Of a stretch of DNA of 64,000 nt, positions 16,469 through 25,360 are shown piece by piece. The notes under the pieces were generated by a model, which made no database searches, was not told the origin of the DNA, and worked only from the letters and a program-made list of their open reading frames with translations. The stretch is from Micromonospora sonchi (lineage in GTDB: Bacteria; Actinomycetota; Actinomycetes; Mycobacteriales; Micromonosporaceae). The stretch is from assembly GCF_014646235.1 (NCBI RefSeq), contig NZ_BMNB01000035.1:1-64000 (forward strand). Reading direction: 5' to 3'. A program made the translations under genes and the position numbers. The stretch's first letter is position 1. Every line of letters begins with the position of its first letter.

Positions 16469-18115
16469 TCATGCCCGTAGCGACCCGACCGCGTCGAGCA
16501 GTTGGGCCAGGCCCACCGTCCGGTCGGTCAGGTGCAGGTGCAGCAGCGGGCGTTCGCGACCGGCCAGGGCCTGGCGGTCGCCGACGGCCTGCGCCGCCTG
16601 TAGTTCCCCGAAGGAGTACGGCCGCCCGGGCACCGGTAGATCAACGTCGACCGTACCGGTCACCTGAAGAAAGGTACCCACCTGCGGGCGGCCCATGTGG
16701 TACTGGCCGATCAGGTGGGAATGGCGCGGTCGCCAACCGAAGGTGACCGGCCGCCGGGTGGCCTCGGCCAGCAACGGACGCAGCCGGGCCGCAGCGGCGT
16801 CGGCGTGCCGGTCGAGGTACGCGACCACCGTGAGGTGACTCTCATCGCCGATGCCGTGCAGCAGGTGGCGCAGGGCGCCGGTCAGGTCGGCCGGGGCGCC
16901 CGGCGGGGCGTACACCTCGATCGCGCCCTGGACGGCCGACGGCGCCGCGGCCGGGACCGCGCTGATCCGCTCGCCGGCCCCGACGCCCGGCGCGTCGAAC
17001 GGGTCGCCCCCGCGCACGGTGGCGTCGAACGGGTCGACCCCGCGCACGGTGGCGGCGACCGCGGCGGCGTACTGCCAGGCCAGGAACTGGGCGCCGAGCG
17101 GGCCGTTGACCGCGATGTCGGTCGCCGGGCCGGTGGCGGGCACGTCGCCGGCGGTGAGCGCGCCGCCGTAGCTGACGGTGAGCACGTCGGCGCCGGTCAC
17201 CCCGGGAGCCGCCGGCGACTCGACCACCACCGGCAGGAGGCCCAGGCCGACGCCGGCGAGCAACTGCGCCACCCACTCGCCGAGCCCTTCGAGGCCGCTG
17301 CCGTCGGCGACCAGCGCGACCTTGTCCCGCCCGGTCGTCGTGGCGGCGGCCAGCGCGGCACCGAGCGCCAGGGCCGGGTTGCCCTCCGACCGGCTCAGCG
17401 ACGCCGTGAACTCCTCGGCCTGCTCGAGCAGGTCGGCCACGGCGACGCCGGCCAGCGCGCAGGGCACCAGCCCGTACGCGGTCAACGCGCGGTAGCCGTC
17501 GGCCACCTCGGGGTCGGCCGGCACGGTGATCGCGCCCAGTTCGGCGGCGACCGCCTCCAGCGGGGAACCCGGGGCGGTGACGACGACGAAGTGTCGCCCC
17601 GCCTCGGCCTCGGTCATCCCCGCGTCCAGGAACGCCCGCCAGTAGGCGCGCCGGTGGCTGTCGAGCTGCACCGGGTCGCCGCAGTGGTCGGCCAGCACGA
17701 CCACGGTGCGGGCCGGCCGGTCGGCCAGCGTGGCGCGGACCCGACCGGGGTCGGCCGTGTCGAGCACGGTCAGCGGCCGGCCCGTGGTCCGCGCGACGGC
17801 ATCGGCCGCGAGCGACGCGTCACCGGTGCCGACGAGCACCACGTGGTCCAGGTCGGCCAGCTCCGCCGTCAGCTCCGCGAGCTGGGGGAGCAGCTCACGG
17901 CCGCGGCGGTAGGTGTCGAGCGGGCCGAGCCCGACTCCGGCGCCAGCCGCCGGTGGACCCCACAACGTCGGGTCCCCGGCGGCCAACCGGCCCGGTACGC
18001 CGGCGTCGACCAGCGCCTGCCGAACGGAGGCCGGCGCGCCGCCGTCGACGGCCCGCGCGCCGTACACGGCGAGACCGCCGGCGGCCTCGCCGGGTGCGTC
18101 CAGCAGGTCACCCAC
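16469..18115 (-). CDS. Pgi-like protein with degenerate sugar-isomerase domain
   Basis: This 548-residue protein aligns in length and C-terminal half with actinobacterial glucose-6-phosphate isomerases, but key sites are altered. The SIS loop usually GxGGSSLAPEV reads GTGDASLAADAV (residues 96-107), the phosphate-binding SKSGGT reads ADHCGDP (142-148), and GGRYS with the catalytic Arg reads ADGYR (205-209). Near the C-terminus, HSTGQ-x-HKGGPQ reads SHLIGQYHMGRPQ. The surrounding framework is retained, and the codon use and frame are sound, so it is not a simple pseudogene. It sits between tal and zwf. It may be inactive as an isomerase and instead regulatory or structural, with a true pgi elsewhere. 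Confidence 0.8.
   Translation of the reverse strand: MGDLLDAPGEAAGGLAVYGARAVDGGAPASVRQALVDAGVPGRLAAGDPTLWGPPAAGAGVGLGPLDTYRRGRELLPQLAELTAELADLDHVVLVGTGDASLAADAVARTTGRPLTVLDTADPGRVRATLADRPARTVVVLADHCGDPVQLDSHRRAYWRAFLDAGMTEAEAGRHFVVVTAPGSPLEAVAAELGAITVPADPEVADGYRALTAYGLVPCALAGVAVADLLEQAEEFTASLSRSEGNPALALGAALAAATTTGRDKVALVADGSGLEGLGEWVAQLLAGVGLGLLPVVVESPAAPGVTGADVLTVSYGGALTAGDVPATGPATDIAVNGPLGAQFLAWQYAAAVAATVRGVDPFDATVRGGDPFDAPGVGAGERISAVPAAAPSAVQGAIEVYAPPGAPADLTGALRHLLHGIGDESHLTVVAYLDRHADAAAARLRPLLAEATRRPVTFGWRPRHSHLIGQYHMGRPQVGTFLQVTGTVDVDLPVPGRPYSFGELQAAQAVGDRQALAGRERPLLHLHLTDRTVGLAQLLDAVGSLRA
16992..17051 (-). repeat. 30-bp tandem duplication inside the Pgi-like gene
   Basis: Two 30-bp units (starting at 16992 and 17022) differ at a single base and encode the back-to-back peptides ATVRGGDPFD and ATVRGVDPFD. 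The period keeps the reading frame. It lies in a linker before the C-terminal domain, and looks like a recent slippage duplication. Confidence 0.85.
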
Positions 18116-18163
18116 GCCGCCACCCCGTCGGGGCGGCGGCGTGGGTGGAGCCGGGAAGCACCG

Positions 18164-19369
18164 TCACGCATTTCCTCCGGCCCGCGCGGCGGCGTCGGCG
18201 TTGGTCCGGGCGGCCTCGCCCGGACTGTCGGTGCCCTGCCCGGCGGCGGCCAGCGACTTGCGGACGCCGTCGAGCAACTCGTTCCAGCTCGCCTCGAACT
18301 TCTCCACACCCTCGCGTTCCAGGGTGTCGATCACGTCGGCCATGTCCACACCCACCGACGCGAGGTCCGCGAAGACCTGCCGGGCGTCGTCGTACGCGCC
18401 GGTGACGGTGTCCGGGCGGGTCTCGCCGTGCTCGGCGTACGCGTGGATGACCGACTCCGGCATGGTGTTGACCGTGCCGGTGGCGATCAGCTCCTCGACG
18501 TAGATCACGTCCCGGTAGTCCGGGTTCTTGGTCGAGGTGGACGCCCACAGCGGCCGCTGCGGGTGCGCCCCGGCGTCGGCCAGGGCCTGCCAGCGGTCGG
18601 AGGAGAAGACCTCGCTGTAACGCTCGTAGGCCAGCCGGGCGTTGGCCACCGCGGCGCGCCCCTTGAGTCCCAGCGCGCGCTCCTTGCCCGCGCTGTCCGA
18701 CGCCTCACCGGCGATCCGGTCCAACCGCTTGTCCACCTCGGTGTCGACCCGGGAGACGAAGAACGAGGCCACCGAGCCGATCTTCGACAGGTCGTGGCCG
18801 TTGGCCCGGGCCTGCTCCAGGCCGGCGAGGAAGGCCTCCATCACCTGCGAGTAGCGGTCCAGCCCGAAGATGAGGGTGACGTTGACGCTGATCCCCTCGG
18901 CCAGCGCGGCGGTGATCGCCGGCAGGCCGGCCTCGGTCGCCGGGATCTTGATGAACAGGTTCGGCCGGTCCACCAGCCACCACAGCGCCTTGGCCTCGGC
19001 GACGGTACGCCGGGCCTCGTGGGCCAGCCGTGGGTCCACCTCGATGGAGACCCGACCGTCGACGCCCGCGCTGGCGTCGTACGCCGGACGCATCACGTCG
19101 CAGGCCCACCGCACGTCGTACGTGGTGAGCATGCGGACGGCCTCCTCGACCTCGATGCCCCGGGTGGCCAGGTCGCGCAGCTGCCAGTCGTATTCGTCGG
19201 CGTCGCTCAACGCCTTCGCGAAGATCGTCGGGTTGGTGGTCACCCCGACGACGTGCTTCTCGCGGCGCAGCTGGTCCAGCCCGCCGGAGCTCAGTCGTAC
19301 CCGGGAAAGATCGTCGAGCCAGATCGCCACTCCCGCAGCGGTCAGCTCGCCCAGCCGGTCGGTCGTCAT
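18164..19369 (-). CDS. tal: transaldolase
   Basis: This 401-residue transaldolase transfers a dihydroxyacetone unit in the non-oxidative pentose-phosphate branch. It carries VVGVTTNPTIFAKAL near the N-terminus, NLFIKIPATEAGLPAI with the Schiff-base Lys, SVNVTLIFGLDRYSQV, and LWASTSTKNPDYRDVIYVEELI. I use the ATG at 19369 with GGGGAG about 11 nt upstream; the frame continues to a TTG at 19378. The C-terminal 25 residues are an Ala-rich tail. It follows tkt by only 17 bp. Confidence 0.96.
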   Translation of the reverse strand: MTTDRLGELTAAGVAIWLDDLSRVRLSSGGLDQLRREKHVVGVTTNPTIFAKALSDADEYDWQLRDLATRGIEVEEAVRMLTTYDVRWACDVMRPAYDASAGVDGRVSIEVDPRLAHEARRTVAEAKALWWLVDRPNLFIKIPATEAGLPAITAALAEGISVNVTLIFGLDRYSQVMEAFLAGLEQARANGHDLSKIGSVASFFVSRVDTEVDKRLDRIAGEASDSAGKERALGLKGRAAVANARLAYERYSEVFSSDRWQALADAGAHPQRPLWASTSTKNPDYRDVIYVEELIATGTVNTMPESVIHAYAEHGETRPDTVTGAYDDARQVFADLASVGVDMADVIDTLEREGVEKFEASWNELLDGVRKSLAAAGQGTDSPGEAARTNADAAARAGGNA

Positions 19370-19386
19370 GTAGGCCAACGCTCCCC

Positions 19387-21525
19387 TCAGTTGCCGGTCG
19401 TGAAACCGGTGATGTCCCCGACCCGGGTCAGCGCCGCGTGCGCGGCGGCGACGATCCGGTCCGGGGTGAAGCCGAACTGCTCGAAGAGCATGGAGTGCGG
19501 GGCACTCGCGCCGTAGTGCTCGAGGCTGACGGTCTCACCGCAGTCGCCGACGATGGCGCGCCAGGACATCGCGATGCCCGCCTCCACGCTCACCCGGGCC
19601 TTTACCCCGCGCGGCAGCACCGACTCCCGGTACGCCTCGTCCTGCTCGAAGAACCACTCCTGGCAGGGCATCGAGACCACCCGGGTGGGCGTGCCGTCGG
19701 CCTCCAGCCGCTCCCGGGCGGTCAGGCAGAGCTGCACCTCCGAGCCGGTGCCGACGAGGATCACCTGCGGCTTGGCGTTGGACGCCTCGGCGAGCACGTA
19801 GCCGCCCCTGGCGGCACCGTCGGCCCCGGCCAGTTCAGACCGGTCCAGGGTGGGCAGCGGCTGGCGGCTCAGCGCCAGCGCGGTCGGCCGGTCGGTGTGC
19901 TCCAGCGCCCGCCGCCAGGCCCACGCCGTCTCGTTGGCGTCGGCCGGACGGACCACGTCCAGACCGGGGATGGCCCGCAGCGCGGTGAGGTGCTCCACCG
20001 GCTGGTGGGTCGGGCCGTCCTCGCCGAGCCCGATGGAGTCGTGCGTCCAGACGTAGATGACCGGCAGCTTCATCAGCGCGGCCAGCCGCACCGAGGGACG
20101 CATGTAGTCGCTGAACACCAGGAAGGTGCCGCCGTAGGGGCGGGTGCCGCCGTGCAGGGCGATGCCGTTGAGGATCGCGCCCATGGCGTGTTCGCGGATG
20201 CCGAAGTGCAGCGTGCGGCCGTACTCGTGGCCGGGGAACTCCTTCGTGGCGTACTGGCTGGGCACGAAGGAGGGCTCGCCCTTCATCGTGGTGTTGTTGC
20301 TCTCGGCCAGGTCGGCCGAGCCACCCCACAGCTCGGGCAGCACCGGGGCGAGCGCGGCCAGCACCTTGCCGGAGGCGGCCCGGGTGGCCACGCCCTTGGC
20401 GTCGGCCGGGAACTCCGGCAGCGCCTCGGTCCAGCCTTCGGGCAGGGCCCGGCCGGCCAGCCGGTCGTAGAGCGCGCGGCGCTGCGGGTTGGCCCCGGAC
20501 CAGGCGTCGAAGGCGGCTGTCCACTCCTGCTGCGCGGCCTCGCCCCGGCGCAGCGCCTGGCGGCTGTGGGCGAGCACCTCCTCGGTGACCTGGAAGGATG
20601 CGGCCGGGTCGAAGCCGAGGATCCGCTTGGTGGCGGCCACCTCATCGGCGCCGAGCGCCGAGCCGTGAATCTTGCCGGTGTTCTGCTTGTTCGGCGCCGG
20701 CCAGCCGATGATGGTGCGGAGCGCGATGAACGACGGGCGGCCCGTCTCCGCCTTGGCGGCCAGCAGCGCCTGGTACAGCTCCTCGACGTCCTCGTGGTAG
20801 TCGCCCTGGTCGGCGTCGCCGCGCCGCCAGTCGACCGTCTGCACGTGCCAGCCGTACGCCGCGTAGCGGGCCGCCACGTCCTCGCTCAACGCGATGCGGG
20901 TGTCGTCCTCGATCGAGATCTCGTTGTCGTCGTAGATCACGCAGAGGTTGCCCAGCTGCTGGTGCCCGGCCAGGGCGCTGGCCTCGTGGCTGATGCCCTC
21001 CTCGATGTCGCCGTCGGAGGCGATGCACCAGATGTGGTGGTCGAAGACCGACTCACCGGGCTCGGTCTCCGGGTCGAACAGGCCGCGCTCGCGGCGGGCC
21101 GCCATGGCCATGCCGACGGCGTTGCCCAGCCCCTGCCCGAGCGGGCCGGTGGTGGTCTCCACGCCCGGGGTGTGGCCGTGCTCGGGGTGCCCCGGGGTGA
21201 GCGAGCCCCACTGCCGCAGCGACTTCAGGTCGTCCAGGTTCAGCGGGTAGCCGGCGAGGAAGAGCTGGATGTAAAGGGTCAGGCTGGAGTGGCCGGCGGA
21301 GAGCACGAAGCGGTCCCGGCCGGGCCACAGCGGATCGGCGGGGCTGTGTCGCATGACCCGGTTGAACAACAGGTACGCCGCCGGAGCGAGGCTCATCGCG
21401 GTGCCCGGGTGGCCGTTGCCGGATTTCTCCACGGCGTCCATGGCCAGGACGCGGACGGTGTCCACGGCACGGCGGTCGAGATCGGTCCAGTCGAGTGGGG
21501 GGTGGGCGGATCGGTTGGCTGCCAC
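19387..21525 (-). CDS. tkt: transketolase
   Basis: This 712-residue ThDP-dependent transketolase carries SGNGHPGTAMSLAP, the ThDP/Mg motif GDIEEGISHEASALAGHQQLGNL ending with DDNEIS, the pyrimidine-domain HDSIGLGEDGPTHQPVEHL and EQF in the C-terminal domain. It exchanges two-carbon units between pentose and hexose phosphates. It begins at a GTG and heads the minus-strand operon tkt-tal-pgi-like-zwf-opcA-pgl. It is divergent from ctaB across about 268 bp that must hold both promoters. Confidence 0.97.
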   Translation of the reverse strand: MAANRSAHPPLDWTDLDRRAVDTVRVLAMDAVEKSGNGHPGTAMSLAPAAYLLFNRVMRHSPADPLWPGRDRFVLSAGHSSLTLYIQLFLAGYPLNLDDLKSLRQWGSLTPGHPEHGHTPGVETTTGPLGQGLGNAVGMAMAARRERGLFDPETEPGESVFDHHIWCIASDGDIEEGISHEASALAGHQQLGNLCVIYDDNEISIEDDTRIALSEDVAARYAAYGWHVQTVDWRRGDADQGDYHEDVEELYQALLAAKAETGRPSFIALRTIIGWPAPNKQNTGKIHGSALGADEVAATKRILGFDPAASFQVTEEVLAHSRQALRRGEAAQQEWTAAFDAWSGANPQRRALYDRLAGRALPEGWTEALPEFPADAKGVATRAASGKVLAALAPVLPELWGGSADLAESNNTTMKGEPSFVPSQYATKEFPGHEYGRTLHFGIREHAMGAILNGIALHGGTRPYGGTFLVFSDYMRPSVRLAALMKLPVIYVWTHDSIGLGEDGPTHQPVEHLTALRAIPGLDVVRPADANETAWAWRRALEHTDRPTALALSRQPLPTLDRSELAGADGAARGGYVLAEASNAKPQVILVGTGSEVQLCLTARERLEADGTPTRVVSMPCQEWFFEQDEAYRESVLPRGVKARVSVEAGIAMSWRAIVGDCGETVSLEHYGASAPHSMLFEQFGFTPDRIVAAAHAALTRVGDITGFTTGN

Positions 21526-21793
21526 GGTGGTGATTGCTCCTCGGCGAGATGGGCGGAACCCTCACTGGTGACCCTATCGAGCGGTGCTGAAAGTGCACCC
21601 GAGGATCTCAGCATGCTGGTCTGTACGTTTTCAGTCGCCGCCGCGGTTCAGCCCCTGGTGTGACGGTCCGCACCGTTACCGGGTCGCCCGGGCAGCCAAA
21701 ACGACAGCGCGTAGTGTGTGGGGCGGTGCGCCGCTCCGCAGCCTGGTCCGGCCGCACCGACCTCCCCCCGCCGACGCCGGAAGGTGACTATCC

Positions 21794-22750
21794 GTGAGCA
21801 TGATCACCGAGCGTCCGGTCAGTAACCCTGCCGGACAGTCGCCGGTGGGCGCGACGGAGGAGGCCCCGGGCCGTTCCCGGAACCTGCGGGTGGTGCTGGC
21901 GGCGTACCTCACGCTGACCAAGCCGCGGATCGTCGAGCTGCTGCTGGTGACCACCGTGCCGGCGATGATGCTCGCGCACGGCGGGATGCCCTCGCTGTGG
22001 CTGGTCGCCGTGGTGCTGGTCGGCGGCTCGCTCGCCGCCGGGGCGGCCAGCGTGCTCAACTGCTACCTCGACCGCGACATCGATCAGGTGATGCGGCGGA
22101 CCAAGCGCCGACCGCTGCCGGCGCACACCGTGACCCCCCGCAACGCCCTGATCTTCGGCCTGGTGCTGGCGGTGGTCTCGCTGGCGATCATGGTGGCCTT
22201 CACCAACCTGCTCGCCGCCGGGCTCACCCTGGCCGCCATCCTGTACTACGACGTGGTCTACACCCTCTGGCTCAAGCGCACCACGGTGACGAACACCTTC
22301 TGGGGTGGCGCCTGCGGCGCGGCCCCGGTGCTGATCGGCTGGGCGGCGGTGACCGGGTCGCTGTCGCCGATGGCCTGGGCGCTGTTCGCGGTGGTCTTCT
22401 TCTGGCAGCTGCCGCACTTCTACCCGCTGGCGATGAAATACAAGGACGACTACGCCCGAGCGGGCATCCCGATGCTGCCGGTGGTGGCCTCCGTCCGGCG
22501 GGTCAACGCCGAGATCGTGCTCTTCGCCTGGCTGACGGTGCTCACCTCGTTGGGCGTCTGGGCGCTCGGCCTGAGCCCGATCTACGGCGTACCGACCCTG
22601 GTGGTCGGCGCGATCTTCATCATCGAGGCGCACAAGCTGGCCGGCCGGGCCAGCCGGGGCGAGGCGGTCAAGCCGATGCGGCTGTTCCACTGGTCGACGA
22701 CCTACCTGACCATCGTCTTCGCCGCCGCCGCCCTCGACGCCCTGCTGTAA
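21794..22750 (+). CDS. ctaB: protoheme IX farnesyltransferase (heme O synthase)
   Basis: This 318-residue UbiA-type membrane prenyltransferase adds a farnesyl group to heme B for the aa3-type oxidase. About nine membrane helices are visible. The first Asp-rich motif is LNCYLDRDIDQVMRRTKRRPLP and the second is YYDVVYTLWLKRTTVTN; FFWQLPHFYPLAMKYKDDY is also conserved. The GTG at 21794 fits GGAAGG 8 nt upstream. The stop codon TAA lies inside the first bases of a 56-bp repeat. ctaA, the next enzyme of the pathway, lies 1.5 kb downstream on the other strand. Confidence 0.96.
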   Translation: MSMITERPVSNPAGQSPVGATEEAPGRSRNLRVVLAAYLTLTKPRIVELLLVTTVPAMMLAHGGMPSLWLVAVVLVGGSLAAGAASVLNCYLDRDIDQVMRRTKRRPLPAHTVTPRNALIFGLVLAVVSLAIMVAFTNLLAAGLTLAAILYYDVVYTLWLKRTTVTNTFWGGACGAAPVLIGWAAVTGSLSPMAWALFAVVFFWQLPHFYPLAMKYKDDYARAGIPMLPVVASVRRVNAEIVLFAWLTVLTSLGVWALGLSPIYGVPTLVVGAIFIIEAHKLAGRASRGEAVKPMRLFHWSTTYLTIVFAAAALDALL

Positions 22751-22801
22751 GGAAGGGCCCCTTCTTAACGCCTCGTGCATAGGAAGGGCCCCCTTTTAAC
22801 A
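22746..22801 (-). repeat. 56-bp double-GGGCCC repeat, copy 2 (inverted)
   Basis: Same unit as 13058-13113 in inverse orientation, with spacer GCCTCGTGCAT between two GGGCCC cores. It begins inside the last sense codon of ctaB and supplies the TAA stop (TG-TAA-GGAAGG). It should act as the ctaB terminator. Confidence 0.9.
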
Positions 22802-22958
22802 CGCCGTCGGTGTTCACCGGATTGGTGTTTTCGGGCCTTTCCGTGCGGAGAAATCCGGGCGAAACGCCCGCGGGCCTGCCTAAACCGAGGCGTAATGGGT
22901 ATCACAAAAGGTTCATGGTTCTCGCCCGTCCGGGTGGTCGTCTGCATAGGCTCGGGTC

Positions 22959-23294
22959 ATGACAGATGGTTCCGACACGACGCTGACGGCTGATCAGACC
23001 GTCCCCGGGCCGGCCCCCAGCGGCGTGGTCGCGGGTATCAAGTCGTTCGCCGCCGAGCACGGCGGGGCGAGAGCGGTCATCGAGTACGTCGGCAAACGCG
23101 GCGCGCGGATCGTCCTGGTGGGCTCCGACGGCGCGTGGGGCGACCAGTTCGCGGAGGACACGGTCCAGGCCCGCGAGGCCTGCGCACAGGCCGGGGTCGC
23201 CGTGGAGAACGCGTGGGAGCGGGAACTGATGGACCAGATGCGCCCGAGCAACGACCTCTGGCGTTCGATGGCCCGGCGCACGATGGCCCGTTGA
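22959..23294 (+). CDS. small conserved hypothetical protein
   Basis: This 111-residue acidic cytoplasmic protein has a disordered start (MTDGSDTTLTADQTVPG) and a compact part, KSFAAEHGGARAVIEYVGKRGARIVLVGSDGAWGDQF ... AVENAWERELMDQMRPSNDLWRSMARRT. A TAGGCT hexamer at 22947-22952 ends six bases before the ATG and no Shine-Dalgarno sequence is present, so the transcript may be leaderless. The function is unknown. Seven bases separate it from the ATP-grasp gene, so the two are probably co-transcribed. Confidence 0.7.
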   Translation: MTDGSDTTLTADQTVPGPAPSGVVAGIKSFAAEHGGARAVIEYVGKRGARIVLVGSDGAWGDQFAEDTVQAREACAQAGVAVENAWERELMDQMRPSNDLWRSMARRTMAR

Positions 23295-23300
23295 GATAAA

Positions 23301-24263
23301 TTGACCGACCATCACCAGTCGACCCGGGGGAAGCCCCGGGTCGCTCTCGTCACCTGCTCCGAACTGCCCGAACTCGACCCGGATGATCGCCTCGTCCGGG
23401 GCCCGCTGTCCGCGCGTGGAATCGCCGCGGAACCCGCCGTCTGGGACGACCCGGCCGTCGACTGGACGGCGTACGACCTGGCGGTGCTCCGGTCGCCCTG
23501 GGACTACTCGTCGCGGCGCGACGATTTCGTCGCCTGGGCCGCCCGGGTGCCCCGGCTGGCCAACCCGGCCGACGTGGTGCGCTGGAACACCGACAAGCGC
23601 TACCTCGACGAACTCTCCGTCGCCGGGGTGCCGACGGTGCCGACCGGCTGGGTGCTGCCCGGCGAGCGCTGGCAGCCGCCCGCCGACCGGGGCGAGTACG
23701 TCATCAAGCCCGCCGTCAGCGCCGGCAGCCGGGACACCGGCCGCTACGACCTGGCCGACCCGGAACACCGGCGACTGGCGTCGGCCCATGTCGGGCGGCT
23801 CGGCGCGACCGGCCGGGTGACCATGGTTCAGCCGTACCTTCGCGCCGTGGACACCGCCGGCGAGACCGCGCTGCTCTACCTCGCCGGCCCGGACGGCCTG
23901 GCCTTCAGCCACGCGATCCGCAAGGGGCCGATGCTGACCGGGCCGGACGAGGGCGTCGAAGGGCTGTACAAGCTCGAGGAGATCGCCCCGCGTACCGCCG
24001 ACGGCGCCCAGCTCGCCGTGGCGGAGCGGGCCCTGGCTGCGGTGCCGGGCGGACCGGACCGCCTGCTCTACGCACGGGTGGATGTGATTCCCGGCCCCGA
24101 CGGCACCCCCGTGCTGGTGGAGCTGGAGCTGACCGAGCCCTCGCTGTTCATCGGGTACGCCGAGGGCGCCCCGGACCGCCTCGCCGAGGCCATCCGCGCC
24201 CACCTGGCGCGCGACCGCCCGTCCGGGCACGCCCATGCCGCGGCCGTGGCGCCCGACGCCTGA
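23301..24263 (+). CDS. ATP-grasp family ligase, RimK-like
   Basis: This 320-residue protein has the ATP-grasp layout. An N-terminal domain (VALVTCSELPELDPDDR ... AVLRSPWDYSSRRDDFVAWA) is followed by the ATP-binding core with NTDKRYL, EYVIKPAVSAGSRDTGRYD and VQPYLRAVDTAGETALLYL, then the metal-binding LYARVDVIPGPDGTPVLVELELTEPSLF. This group forms amide or peptide-like bonds with carboxylate substrates; the substrate here is unknown. The start is a TTG at 23301, seven bases after the upstream stop and with no good ribosome site. It is convergent with ctaA. Confidence 0.8.
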   Translation: MTDHHQSTRGKPRVALVTCSELPELDPDDRLVRGPLSARGIAAEPAVWDDPAVDWTAYDLAVLRSPWDYSSRRDDFVAWAARVPRLANPADVVRWNTDKRYLDELSVAGVPTVPTGWVLPGERWQPPADRGEYVIKPAVSAGSRDTGRYDLADPEHRRLASAHVGRLGATGRVTMVQPYLRAVDTAGETALLYLAGPDGLAFSHAIRKGPMLTGPDEGVEGLYKLEEIAPRTADGAQLAVAERALAAVPGGPDRLLYARVDVIPGPDGTPVLVELELTEPSLFIGYAEGAPDRLAEAIRAHLARDRPSGHAHAAAVAPDA

Positions 24264-24290
24264 CCCGTCCGGGCGTGCCGGCGGCGCCCG

Positions 24291-25244
24291 TTACGCGGGG
24301 ACCGGCTCCTCGGCGGCCGCGACCGGCGCGGCCGCCCGGGTCGGCGCGTCGGCCGGGCGGCGCTCGCGGATCGACCAGAGAACCGACAGGGTGGCGAGCC
24401 AGACCAGGCAGGACCCGAGCATGTGCGCGCCGACCAGCAGCACGGGCAGGTTCGTGAAGTACTGCACGAAGCCGATCACGCCCTGGGCCAGCTCGACCAG
24501 GAGTAGCGTGCGGGCGGCGCGTACGGCCGACGCCGGGGCGCCGACCGCGTGCAGGGCCAGCCAGAGGCCCACGGTCAGGCCGACGAGCAGGAAGACGAGG
24601 TCGGCGTGGATCTGGGAGATCGTCTGGGGGTCGAGGCCGTTGCGGATCGCGTCGGCGTCGCCGGCGTGCGGACCGCTGCCGGTCACCGCGACCCCGACCA
24701 CGATCACCGCCGCGCTGACCACCACCGTGCTCCAGGTCAGGGCCCGCAGCGCCGGGGGCACCAGCGGAACCTTCGGCCCGTCCGGCTCGGCGACGCGACG
24801 CCACAGGGCGTACGCGACGAGCAGCAGCAGCATCGAGACCACGAAGTGGATGCCCACGATCGAGGGGTGCAGTTGGGTGCGTACGGTGATCCCGCCGATC
24901 ACGGCCTGGGCGATGATGCCGAACACCACGCCCAGCGCGAGCGGCACCACGCCCCGTCGGCGCGGCCGGTGGGCCAGCGCGGCCAGCAGGGTGGCGCCCG
25001 CGATCAGCACCAGGCCGAAGGTGAGCAGCCGGTTGCCGAACTCGATCGCCCCGTGCACGCCCATCTCGGCGGTGGTGGTGTAGGACTCGTCGGTGCACCG
25101 GGGCCAGGTGGGGCAGCCGAGCCCGGAGGCGGTCAACCGGACCGCCCCGCCGGTGACCACGATCCCCGCGTTGGCGACGATGTTGGCGAACGCGAGACGG
25201 CGCAGCAGGGTGGCGGAGACCGGAAACCGGGCAGGTCGCTTCAC
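24291..25244 (-). CDS. ctaA: heme A synthase
   Basis: This 317-residue CtaA/COX15-type membrane protein oxidises the C8 methyl of heme O to make heme A. Eight helices are visible. Conserved points include GGAVRLTASGLGCPTWPRC (the extracytoplasmic Cys), EFGNRLLTFGL with its heme-ligand His partner region, HPSIVGIHFVVSM, and GAHMLGSCLVW near the end. I use the GTG at 25244 (VKRPARFPV); an ATG lies 18 bases upstream. The C-terminus is an Ala/Pro-rich tail. It is divergent from sufR. Confidence 0.95.
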   Translation of the reverse strand: MKRPARFPVSATLLRRLAFANIVANAGIVVTGGAVRLTASGLGCPTWPRCTDESYTTTAEMGVHGAIEFGNRLLTFGLVLIAGATLLAALAHRPRRRGVVPLALGVVFGIIAQAVIGGITVRTQLHPSIVGIHFVVSMLLLLVAYALWRRVAEPDGPKVPLVPPALRALTWSTVVVSAAVIVVGVAVTGSGPHAGDADAIRNGLDPQTISQIHADLVFLLVGLTVGLWLALHAVGAPASAVRAARTLLLVELAQGVIGFVQYFTNLPVLLVGAHMLGSCLVWLATLSVLWSIRERRPADAPTRAAAPVAAAEEPVPA

Positions 25245-25272
25245 GCAGCGAATCCTACGCACCGTAGTTGAT

Positions 25273-25321
25273 CCCGATCGGGTGACTCCGGCGCCGCGGT
25301 GGTTCGGATCACCGGATCGGG
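25273..25321. promoter_or_regulatory. inverted repeat between ctaA and sufR
   Basis: CCCGATCGGGTGA (25273-25285) and TCACCGGATCGGG (25309-25321) match in inverted orientation at 12 of 13 positions, 23 bp apart. The only gap between the heme and Fe-S operons is here, so it may be an operator for SufR or another regulator. A second small palindrome, TTACGTAA, lies at 25343-25350 just before the sufR start. Confidence 0.4.
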
Positions 25322-25360
25322 AATTTGCAGGGCCTGGACGAATTACGTAACGTGGGTGTT

